Shown here piece after piece: positions 1-4,944 of a stretch of DNA of 8,717 nt (positions are counted from its first letter, which is position 1; every line of letters begins with the position of its first letter). The notes under the pieces are model-generated. The model was not told where the DNA came from, ran no database searches, and was given only the letters and a program-made list of their open reading frames with translations. This DNA is from JAQUPP01 sp041649955. GTDB taxonomy: Bacteria; Patescibacteriota; Patescibacteriia; UBA2591; JAQUPP01. The translations under genes and the position numbers were made by a program. The stretch covers positions 1 through 8,717 of the forward strand of contig JBAZMD010000026.1 of the NCBI GenBank assembly GCA_041649955.1. Reading direction: 5' to 3'.

Positions 1-108
1 CTCGGTGTCTCTACCGGATAGGCAACACCTGTTCCCATTTCGAACACAGAAGTTAAGCTATCCAGGGCCGATGGTAGTCCTTCGGGGCGAGAGTAGGTCG
101 ATGCCGAG
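1..108 (+). rRNA. rrf: 5S ribosomal RNA
   Basis: The RNA shows the conserved 5S core: ACACCTGTTCCCAT near 26-39, CGAACACAGAAGTTAAGC at 41-58 and GCCGATGGTAGT at 67-78. The first nine bases (CTCGGTGTC) pair with 100-108 (GATGCCGAG), counting two G-U pairs. Terminal helix I is therefore complete and the gene fills the window edge almost exactly. At about 108 nt it is slightly shorter than the usual 115-120 nt. It is probably the last gene of an rrn operon whose 16S and 23S genes lie upstream of the window. A terminator follows within five bases. Confidence 0.95.
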
Positions 109-112
109 TTTA

Positions 113-149
113 AAAATAGATTCCCTTTTGGGAGTCTATTTTATTTTTT
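113..149 (+). terminator. Intrinsic terminator of the rRNA operon
   Basis: A 13-bp stem (113-125 with 130-142, one G-U pair) closes a TTTT loop and runs into a T-rich tail (ATTTTTT, 143-149). It sits directly behind the 5S gene, where an rrn operon is expected to stop. Confidence 0.9.
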
Positions 150-157
150 ATTATTAG

Positions 158-166
158 TGCTATAAT
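158..166 (+). promoter_or_regulatory. Extended -10 promoter (TGCTATAAT) inside a 23-bp dyad
   Basis: TGC plus a consensus TATAAT (161-166) forms an extended -10 element upstream of the small membrane protein at 203. No good -35 is visible. The -10 hexamer is the outer end of a perfect inverted repeat, 161-170 with 174-183 and a 3-base spacer. A dimeric regulator bound there could block the promoter, but that part is inference. Confidence 0.6.
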
Positions 167-202
167 TAAGTTACTTAATTATAATTTAATTTAAAAAAAT
201 TT

Positions 203-529
203 ATGGAAGAAACAAATCAAAAACCAACTCAGCAAAAAAATACAGGCATGGCGATTATTGCCTATATTATTTTTTTCATTCCTTTGCTCACTGACGCGAA
301 GAATGATCCCTTTGTGAAATTTCATGTTAAACAAGGGTTAACTCTTTTAATTGCCGGAATCATTGTAGGGATATTAAGTTCTTTTCTTCCTTGGAGTTTA
401 TACAGAATCAGTCAGCTGCTTAATCTTTTCGTATTTGTTCTGATGATTATCGGTATTATGAATGCTTCTAAGGGCGAAGAAAAACCGTTGCCGATTATCG
501 GTAAATTTGCTGAAAATTTTAAATTTTAA
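203..529 (+). CDS. Small membrane protein, Tic20/DUF4870-like
   Basis: This is a 108-residue protein with a polar N-terminus of about 15 residues and three hydrophobic segments at roughly 16-32, 46-63 and 70-88. The signature lies in the first loop: DPFVKFHVKQG (35-45), followed by a KPLPIIGKFAE stretch near the C-terminus (94-104). Both match my memory of the DUF4870/Tic20-like family (usually about 100-120 residues). That family is widespread in bacteria and its biochemical role is unknown to me. The length fits a complete member. It appears to be a one-gene unit, with an extended -10 upstream and a strong hairpin terminator 21 bases after the stop. The start lies in A/T-rich DNA with no Shine-Dalgarno sequence. 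The family call is fairly secure; the function is not assigned. Confidence 0.85.
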   Translation: MEETNQKPTQQKNTGMAIIAYIIFFIPLLTDAKNDPFVKFHVKQGLTLLIAGIIVGILSSFLPWSLYRISQLLNLFVFVLMIIGIMNASKGEEKPLPIIGKFAENFKF

Positions 530-550
530 TTTTAAAATTATAAAAGACGA

Positions 551-588
551 AAATTAAATTAGCCCCTGATAGGGGCTAATTTAATTTT
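551..588 (+). terminator. Intrinsic terminator, probably bidirectional
   Basis: A perfect 16-bp stem (551-566 with 572-587) has a GGGGC/GCCCC core near the loop and A/T-rich outer arms. Either strand would therefore end in a U-rich stretch. It separates the gene at 203-529 from the next transcription unit. Its last base overlaps the -35 box of the following promoter. Confidence 0.85.
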
Positions 589-614
589 GACAAATTGAAA
601 TAAAATGCTAAAAT
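587..614 (+). promoter_or_regulatory. Sigma-70-type promoter P1 (TTGACA-16-TGCTAAAAT)
   Basis: A perfect -35 TTGACA (587-592), a 16-base spacer and TAAAAT (609-614) preceded by TGC give a strong extended promoter. The expected transcript start is near 621, leaving a leader of roughly 80 nt before the ATG at 700. The -35 begins on the last base of the upstream terminator stem. Confidence 0.8.
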
Positions 615-624
615 GGTTTTGTTC

Positions 625-652
625 TTTACAACTTAATATGAAATGGTAAAAT
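625..652 (+). promoter_or_regulatory. Second tandem promoter P2 (TTTACA-16-TGGTAAAAT)
   Basis: TTTACA (625-630), a 16-base spacer and TGG-TAAAAT (644-652) copy the architecture of P1 exactly 38 bases downstream. The 30-base segments containing P1 and P2 match at most positions, including parts of the spacer, so a local duplication is likely. The expected start is near 659. A TATAAT at 678-683 could be a third, closer -10. Confidence 0.65.
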
Positions 653-699
653 GAACTAGCCAATCTAAAAAAATAACTATAATTCGTTAGTTCAAAATT

Positions 700-1362
700 A
701 TGGCACGTTCTATTGATAGAGAAAAAGCTATTAAATTAAGAAAAGAAGAAAAAAGTTATAGCCAAATTAAAAAAATTTTAGGTATAAGCAAGAGTACCCT
801 GAGTTGTTGGTTGAAAGATTATCCTCTGTCTAAACAGCGAATAAGAGAACTTCGCGATTGCAATGAACAAAGAATTGAAAAATACCGAGAAACAATGAGG
901 GAAAAAAGGGAAAAAAGATTGAAAAAAATTTATGGCGAACAAAAACAATTATGGCTTCCATTAACAAACCGCGAACTGTTTTTTGCCGGATTGTTTCTTT
1001 ATTGGGGAGAAGGACGCAAAGGCTTTCAAAGTGCGATTGAAGTTAGTAATACCGACCCTTCCATGATTAGATTTGTCATCTATTGGTTAACTAAAATATT
1101 AAAAATTCCAAAAGAAAAAATTAAAGTAGGTTTACATTTGTATAAAAACATGGATATTAAAAAAGAACATCTATTTTGGAGCAAAACACTGAATCTCTCT
1201 CCGAGTCAATTTAGAAAACCTTATATTAAAGAGTCTTCCAATTTACGAATAAATCACAAAGGAGGATTCGGACATGGAACATGCAGAATTTATATTTGCG
1301 ATGCAAGAATCAAAGAAAAAATCATATTGCTTATTCAGGGAATAACCAATCAATATAAATAA
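700..1362 (+). CDS. HTH protein with LAGLIDADG-like core
   Basis: The protein has 220 residues. Residues 4-40 form a homeodomain-like helix-turn-helix (LRKEEKSYSQIKKILGISKS and the following WLKD), as in resolvase or transposase HTH domains. A very basic helical linker follows (about 44-84). The core starts with FFAGLFLYWGEGRK (94-107), then IEVSNTDPSMIRFVIYWL (113-130), a middle part with HLYKNMDIKKEHLFW (146-160) and a basic C-terminal part. The glycine-rich first helix and the N-T-D-P strand-helix turn resemble one LAGLIDADG repeat, with E104 near the usual acidic position. I recall similar uncharacterised proteins in Actinobacteria and CPR. DNA binding is well supported. Nuclease activity is only a hypothesis, and a regulator is equally possible. 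The gene has two tandem promoters and ends 15 bases before tRNA-Ile. Confidence 0.8.
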   Translation: MARSIDREKAIKLRKEEKSYSQIKKILGISKSTLSCWLKDYPLSKQRIRELRDCNEQRIEKYRETMREKREKRLKKIYGEQKQLWLPLTNRELFFAGLFLYWGEGRKGFQSAIEVSNTDPSMIRFVIYWLTKILKIPKEKIKVGLHLYKNMDIKKEHLFWSKTLNLSPSQFRKPYIKESSNLRINHKGGFGHGTCRIYICDARIKEKIILLIQGITNQYK

Positions 1363-1378
1363 GGTTAAATTTTTAACC
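1363..1378. repeat. Short palindrome between CDS stop and tRNA-Ile
   Basis: GGTTAAA (1363-1369) and TTTAACC (1372-1378) are perfect inverted repeats with a 2-base centre. They begin on the base after the stop codon and end on the first base of the tRNA. There is no downstream T-run, so it does not look like a terminator. It could be a protein-binding dyad or a processing hairpin, or chance. Confidence 0.45.
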
Positions 1379-1450
1379 GGCCTGTAGCTCATCGGTTAGA
1401 GCAACTGCCTTATAAGCAGTAGGTAGATGGTTCGATTCCATCCAGGCCGA
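1378..1450 (+). tRNA. tRNA-Ile(UAU)
   Basis: The cloverleaf is complete. The acceptor is 1378-1384 with 1443-1449 (7 bp) and the D stem GCTC/GAGC. The anticodon stem ACTGC/GCAGT closes the loop CTTATAA, and the T stem GATGG/CCATC closes TTCGATT. The anticodon at 1411-1413 is TAT, which would read AUA directly. Isoleucine identity features are present: A73, C4-G69, U12-A23, A37 and A38. The usual C29-G41 pair is U-A here. CCA is not encoded, so a CCA-adding enzyme is required. Most bacteria read AUA with a CAU tRNA modified by TilS, so this is an uncommon solution. It is probably transcribed together with the gene just upstream. Confidence 0.92.
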
Positions 1451-1485
1451 TTGCCAATTTTTACTTTTTAAATTTAAAATTATTT

Positions 1486-1743
1486 ATGTCTCATTTTTTT
1501 ATCGGTCTTGGTATAATTATTATTGGAGTTATTCTAACTTTAAACAGCGAATGGCTTTTGCGGACCGCCGGTCCGGTACAATGGGCTGAAGAAAAATTGG
1601 GATCTGAAGGCGGCAGCCGTTTATTTTATAAATTACTGGGAATGGCGGTTGTTGTACTTGGACTTTTTGTAATCAGCGGAATTTGGGAAGATATTTTAAA
1701 TGGTGTTGCCAGGCTTTTCGGTTTGGCGGGAAATAATGAATAG
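1486..1743 (+). CDS. Small two-helix membrane protein, unknown function
   Basis: This is an 85-residue protein with two hydrophobic helices at about 4-19 and 49-66. They are joined by a conserved-looking polar loop containing SEWLLRTAGPVQWAEEKLGS (21-40) followed by EGGSRLFYKLLG. I remember similar small proteins with a W-A-E-E-K-L-G motif from many Patescibacteria genomes, where they are annotated as hypothetical. I know of no function. The hairpin topology and the acidic/aromatic loop would fit a small subunit or adaptor of a membrane complex, but that is speculation. The gene lies between two tRNA genes, starting 35 bases after tRNA-Ile and ending 44 bases before tRNA-Ala. A possible promoter (TTGCCA 1451-1456, TAAAAT 1475-1480) would place transcription start at or next to the ATG. 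Confidence 0.82.
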   Translation: MSHFFIGLGIIIIGVILTLNSEWLLRTAGPVQWAEEKLGSEGGSRLFYKLLGMAVVVLGLFVISGIWEDILNGVARLFGLAGNNE

Positions 1744-1787
1744 TTTTTTAAAAAGAATCAAAAATTCTTTGATAATTTCCATGTGAG

Positions 1788-1863
1788 GGGCCGTTAGCTC
1801 ATTTGGTAGAGCGCCTCGTTTGCAACGAGGAGGTGGCCGGTTCAAATCCGGCACGGTCCACCA
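1788..1863 (+). tRNA. tRNA-Ala(UGC) with encoded CCA
   Basis: The acceptor 1788-1794 pairs with 1853-1859 and includes the G3-U70 wobble (1790 with 1857), the main alanine identity element. The D stem is GCTC/GAGC. The anticodon stem CCTCG/CGAGG closes TTTGCAA, with TGC at 1821-1823. The T stem is GCCGG/CCGGC with loop TTCAAAT. The discriminator A at 1860 is followed by a genomic CCA (1861-1863), unlike the tRNA-Ile just upstream. GATAAT at 1771-1776 is a possible -10 box. A weak AT-rich hairpin (1752-1758 with 1764-1770) lies just before it. Confidence 0.96.
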
Positions 1864-1942
1864 GAAAATGATTAAAATTATACTAAATTTAAAAAATCTC
1901 CCTACAACCAGCTCAAATAAAGGATTTTAGGGTATACTGAAA

Positions 1943-1957
1943 TGGGGCCAGACCCCA
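1943..1957. repeat. GC-rich REP-like imperfect palindrome
   Basis: TGGGG (1943-1947) and CCCCA (1953-1957) form a 5-bp GC-rich hairpin with a 5-base loop (CCAGA). It is isolated in very AT-rich DNA between tRNA-Ala and the serpin gene. It closely resembles the TGGGGTCAGACCCCA type of palindrome that I associate with REP elements mobilised by Y1 (IS200-like) transposases. No transposase is present here and no T-run follows. The surrounding 1864-2016 gap otherwise shows only a weak promoter-like TATACT (1933-1938). Confidence 0.45.
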
Positions 1958-2001
1958 AATGAAAAAATAAACTATAGAAATAATTATAAAAGTTTTTAAG
2001 G

Positions 2002-2007
2002 TAAAAT
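2002..2007 (+). promoter_or_regulatory. Possible -10 box (TAAAAT) for the serpin operon
   Basis: TAAAAT lies nine bases before the serpin ATG, so a transcript from it would have almost no leader. There is no convincing -35 at 16-18 bases upstream. In DNA this AT-rich a chance match is quite possible. Confidence 0.35.
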
Positions 2008-2016
2008 TAATTATAT

Positions 2017-3282
2017 ATGAATAAAAAAATTATTATCATTTTAGTGGCAGCTATAGTTGTCGTCGTCGGGGTGAGTGTTTATTGTTTTAAAAATCAAAAA
2101 TTTACGCCAACTCCCGCACCTGTTACTGATGATAAAGGATCAACTTTAGAGGGAATAAATTCAGTAATAAGCGCAAATAACCAATTTGCTTTAGATCTCT
2201 ATTCGCAATTAAAAAGCAGCGAGGGAAATATTTTCTTTTCACCATACAGCATTTCAACCGCTCTTGCGATGACTTATGAAGGAGCGCGCGGAACAACAGC
2301 GGAAGAAATGCAATCAGTATTTCATTTTCCCGTTGACAGTAATTTACGGAGATCTGCTTTCGCATCAATTCATAATCAACTCAATAAGCCGGATGCAAAA
2401 TATCAACTTAGTATTGCCAATGCTTTATGGGCCCAAAATGATTATAAATTTTTAAATGATTATCTTGCGACTTTAGAGCAATATTACGCAGGAAAGGCGA
2501 CTAATGTTGATTTTAAAAATTCAACCGAAGCGTCAAGACAAACAATAAATAAGTGGGTAGAGGATAAAACCAATGACAAAATAAAAAATTTGTTTCCACA
2601 GGGTTCTATAGATAGCATGACCCGCCTTGTTCTCACAAACGCAATTTATTTCAAGGGAACATGGATTAAGCAATTTGAAAAAAATAAAACTAGCGACGAA
2701 GATTTTCGGGTAAGTCCTGTTAATACGGTTAAAGTCTCAATGATGCAACGAACGGATAAAGACGCGAAATTCAATTACACGGAAACAGATGATTTACAAG
2801 TTCTTGAAATGCTTTACGAAGGCAATAAATTATCAATGATGGTTTTGCTTCCGAAGAACAATGATTTATTATCGTTTGAAAATTTACTGTCATTAGAAAA
2901 AATAAACGACTGGAAAAGTAAGTTACAAGAACAACGCGTTGATGTATTTATGCCAAAATTTACTTTTGATACCAAATATTTTATGAATGGAACATTGGCA
3001 AAAATGGGTATGCCTACAGCTTTTTTAAACAGCGCTGATTTCTCCGGCATGGACGGAACAAAAAATTTATCAATTCAAAATGTAATTCATCAAGCTTTTG
3101 TTGATGTAAACGAAGAAGGCACTGAAGCTGCTGCTGCTACGGGCATTTCAATGGGTTTAACTTCCGCTCCGCCGCAAAAAACTCCCATCTTTCGAGCAGA
3201 TCATCCGTTTATATTTGTGATTCAAGACAAAGATAACGGAAATATTTTATTTTTCGGCAGAGTTTCAAATCCTAATAAATAA
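2017..3282 (+). CDS. Membrane-anchored serpin protease inhibitor
   Basis: This 421-residue protein has a KK-led hydrophobic N-terminal segment (3-24). A Thr/Pro-rich linker and then a full serpin domain (about 45-421) follow. Diagnostic pieces include NIFFSPYSISTALAMTYEGA, LVLTNAIYFKGTW, VDVFMPKFTFD, NVIHQAFVDVNEEGTEAAAAT and the closing ADHPFIFVI...ILFFGRV. The reactive-centre hinge is intact: E366 (P17), G368, T369, then four alanines (371-374). This is the signature of an inhibitory serpin that traps serine or cysteine proteases by loop insertion. By hinge counting the scissile bond falls near T382-S383, within MGLTSAPP. The loop after it is about two residues longer than in PAI-2, so P1 is uncertain by a few positions. 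The only cysteine (C23) has no proper lipobox, so an uncleaved signal anchor with the inhibitor outside the cell is likeliest. It leads a probable three-gene operon. Confidence 0.96.
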   Translation: MNKKIIIILVAAIVVVVGVSVYCFKNQKFTPTPAPVTDDKGSTLEGINSVISANNQFALDLYSQLKSSEGNIFFSPYSISTALAMTYEGARGTTAEEMQSVFHFPVDSNLRRSAFASIHNQLNKPDAKYQLSIANALWAQNDYKFLNDYLATLEQYYAGKATNVDFKNSTEASRQTINKWVEDKTNDKIKNLFPQGSIDSMTRLVLTNAIYFKGTWIKQFEKNKTSDEDFRVSPVNTVKVSMMQRTDKDAKFNYTETDDLQVLEMLYEGNKLSMMVLLPKNNDLLSFENLLSLEKINDWKSKLQEQRVDVFMPKFTFDTKYFMNGTLAKMGMPTAFLNSADFSGMDGTKNLSIQNVIHQAFVDVNEEGTEAAAATGISMGLTSAPPQKTPIFRADHPFIFVIQDKDNGNILFFGRVSNPNK

Positions 3283-3285
3283 TTT

Positions 3286-3855
3286 ATGAATATGATTCTA
3301 ACACAAAGCATTTATTTCTTTTTAATGTCTTTCGCGCTCGCGGTTCTTGAAATTCAAATTGAAGGTCCTCACGGCTGGGCGGCTAAAATACCGACTTGGC
3401 GGCCGGGCAACGCACATTGGCTTGGACGTCTTTTCAAAAAAGTTAATAAAGGCGAAGAACTGACAGGCTATCATCTTGTGCTGATAATTTTTCTTCTTTT
3501 GATGTTCCACTGGCCGTATTTGTGGTTTGCGAAATGGTCGCTTGCCAATGAATTATTGCTGATGGGATTTTTTATTTTCTTTACCGTGGTTTGGGATTTT
3601 CTTTGGTTTATTTTAAATCCCCACCACTCGCTTAAAAAATTCGGTCCACTCCAGGCAACTTGGCACAAAGTTTGGATAGGCAGACTTCCGATTAAATATG
3701 CAATCGGAGCCATCGCAGCTGCGGTATTATTTTGTTTTGCTTCTTTGGTCAGCGGAGTATCACTTTTAATCGGTCTCTCAAATTTTCTGATTCTCGCCGC
3801 GGTTAATATATTTCTCACTCTTCTGACAATTATTTTTTACCCAAAAACTTTTTAA
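3286..3855 (+). CDS. Multi-pass membrane protein of unknown function
   Basis: The protein has 189 residues and about five hydrophobic segments, at roughly 4-23, 61-80, 86-110, 135-157 and 160-186. The most distinctive part is the loop after the first segment, IEIQIEGPHGWAAKIPTWRP-like in pattern (about 22-41), with charged, aromatic and proline residues. A TGYHLV motif precedes segment two and VVWDFLWFILNPHHSLKKFG follows segment three. I recall uncharacterised bacterial and archaeal membrane proteins with a similar E-G-x-x-G-W-A...P-T-W motif but no assigned activity. The clustered E, H, D and W residues near membrane edges could form a catalytic or metal site, which is speculation. The ATG lies three bases after the serpin stop, so co-expression is nearly certain. 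A HIT-family gene follows after 18 bases. Confidence 0.88.
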   Translation: MNMILTQSIYFFLMSFALAVLEIQIEGPHGWAAKIPTWRPGNAHWLGRLFKKVNKGEELTGYHLVLIIFLLLMFHWPYLWFAKWSLANELLLMGFFIFFTVVWDFLWFILNPHHSLKKFGPLQATWHKVWIGRLPIKYAIGAIAAAVLFCFASLVSGVSLLIGLSNFLILAAVNIFLTLLTIIFYPKTF

Positions 3856-3873
3856 ATTATCATTTTCGCATTT

Positions 3874-4287
3874 ATGGATGATTTTTTAAAATATAAAATC
3901 AGAAATTATAAATATTGGTGCATTTATATTCATCAAAACCAGGGATATTTAGGACGGTGTATTGTTTGGTGTAACAGAGAAGGCGCTTTAGATTTAACAG
4001 ATGCTACTCTTGAGGAAAGAGAAGAATTATTCGTTATTTTGAAAGATTTAAGAGAATCATTAAAAAATATATTTCAGCCAGATTGGTTTAATTATTCATT
4101 TCTTGGCAATGGAACAAGACATTTGCATTGCCATTTTATTCCAAGATATGCTTCTGACAGAAAATTTGGCGGAACGATTTTTAAAGATGAGAAATGGGGG
4201 CACAATTATCGAACAGACCATGATTTTAAAATTTCAGAAGAACTATTGGAACAAATTAGATTTAGAATAAAAGAGGCATTGGACTGA
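3874..4287 (+). CDS. HIT-family nucleotide hydrolase or transferase
   Basis: The protein has 137 residues. The histidine-triad motif is HLHCHFI (83-89), with H85 as the expected nucleophile that forms the nucleotidyl intermediate. N79 and G80 just upstream match the usual N-x-G lead-in. The N-terminal half (about 15-70) contains the Q-G-Y-L-G-R strand and a charged helix typical of the fold. HIT proteins hydrolyse or transfer nucleoside monophosphates from substrates such as Ap4A or AMP-linked compounds. The exact substrate cannot be read here. The C-terminal part after the triad (about 92-137), with several aromatic and charged residues, is longer than in minimal Hint proteins. The protein is probably cytoplasmic. 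The gene ends on TGA, which helps show that TGA is a stop in this organism. It is the last gene of the serpin operon; no clear terminator follows. Confidence 0.88.
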   Translation: MDDFLKYKIRNYKYWCIYIHQNQGYLGRCIVWCNREGALDLTDATLEEREELFVILKDLRESLKNIFQPDWFNYSFLGNGTRHLHCHFIPRYASDRKFGGTIFKDEKWGHNYRTDHDFKISEELLEQIRFRIKEALD

Positions 4288-4323
4288 TTTATTTTAATTA
4301 GCCTGTCTATTTTATGAAAAATT

Positions 4324-4332
4324 TGATATGAT
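4324..4332 (+). promoter_or_regulatory. Possible extended -10 (TGATATGAT) for the methyltransferase
   Basis: TGA followed by TATGAT resembles an extended -10 box. The region 16-17 bases upstream (CTGTCTA) is a poor -35. The expected start near 4339 would give a leader of about 39 nt containing the palindrome at 4356-4377. Confidence 0.4.
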
Positions 4333-4355
4333 ATTAATGTAGAAGAATTTTTTTA

Positions 4356-4377
4356 ATAATAAAATTAATTTTATTAT
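4356..4377. repeat. Perfect 22-bp palindrome abutting a start codon
   Basis: The half-site ATAATAAAATT (4356-4366) is followed directly by its reverse complement (4367-4377), with no spacer and no mismatch. The palindrome ends on the base before the methyltransferase ATG. Without a loop it suits a dimeric DNA-binding protein better than an RNA hairpin. The all-A/T composition makes chance a real alternative. Confidence 0.5.
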
Positions 4378-4935
4378 ATGGATACAACAAAAATTCCCGG
4401 AGGAAAAGAATTAATTGACTCTAAAACATTATTGGAAAAAATCGGCATTGCCGAAAAAATGGTTGTGGCTGATCTTGGCTGCGGACGGCGCGGATATTTT
4501 TCTTTGCAAGCGGCAAAATTAGTCGGTCCGCAAGGATTAGTTTACGCCATGGATATTATCCAAACCGCGCTCCAAAATGTAGAAAGTATGGCCAAATTAT
4601 TCGGCATTTCAAATTTAAAAACAGTTTGGACTAATCTGGAAATACCCGGCGCGACTAAAATTACCAATAACAGCGTTGATTTGGCGATGATCAATAATGT
4701 GCTTTTCCAAACCAAAAAAGGGGATTTAATCATTAAAGAAGCGGCCAGGATTTTGAAAATCGGAGGCAAACTTGAAGTCACTGATTGGAAAAAAATTGCT
4801 GTTCCTTTCGGGCCAGTGGCAGAAGAAAGAATAAGTCCGGAAGAAGTCAAAAAATATGCCCAAGCAGCCGGATTGAAATTTGAACAAGAATTTGACGCCG
4901 GACCATATCATTACACTCTTATTTTCGTTAAATAA
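4378..4935 (+). CDS. Class I SAM-dependent methyltransferase
   Basis: This 185-residue single-domain Rossmann methyltransferase has the SAM-binding motif I at VVADLGCGRRGYFS (29-42). An acidic residue ends strand two (AMDI, D59), and a motif around VDLAMINNVLFQTKKG (100-115) matches the usual catalytic-strand region. A post-motif III segment, AARILKIGGKLEVTDW (122-137), follows. The layout resembles UbiE/COQ5 and arsenite-methyltransferase-type enzymes, but the substrate cannot be inferred. Ubiquinone or menaquinone synthesis would be surprising in a typical CPR cell. There is no extra domain and no membrane segment, so it is expected to be cytoplasmic. It is followed after nine bases by yraN, suggesting a two-gene operon. 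No Shine-Dalgarno sequence precedes the ATG; a perfect A/T palindrome touches it instead. Confidence 0.88.
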   Translation: MDTTKIPGGKELIDSKTLLEKIGIAEKMVVADLGCGRRGYFSLQAAKLVGPQGLVYAMDIIQTALQNVESMAKLFGISNLKTVWTNLEIPGATKITNNSVDLAMINNVLFQTKKGDLIIKEAARILKIGGKLEVTDWKKIAVPFGPVAEERISPEEVKKYAQAAGLKFEQEFDAGPYHYTLIFVK

Positions 4936-4944
4936 ATTAATGGA

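Noticed and set aside
1411..1413. tRNA-Met or Ile2(CAU) reading of the first tRNA
   Set aside because: The seven-base loop between perfect 5-bp stems fixes the anticodon as UAU.
1868..1930. Twenty-codon open frame starting just after tRNA-Ala
   Set aside because: It is short and A/T-rich, and shows no recognisable motif, start signal or neighbour link. Such a frame is expected by chance here.
2077..2088. Lipoprotein signal on the serpin
   Set aside because: The residues before the only cysteine (S-V-Y-C) lack the small residue needed at -1, so a signal anchor is more likely.
2123..2368. Minus-strand open frames opposite the serpin and other genes (also near 2814, 3322, 3471, 4542, 4726, 5699, 6380, 7187) and a + frame at 5520
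   Set aside because: All lie inside confident genes in another frame, have no recognisable domains and look like compositional shadows.
4285..4287. UGA recoded as glycine, as in some CPR lineages
   Set aside because: TGA ends the HIT protein and trigger factor at the expected family lengths, and the trigger factor TGA overlaps the next start. Standard bacterial code fits.
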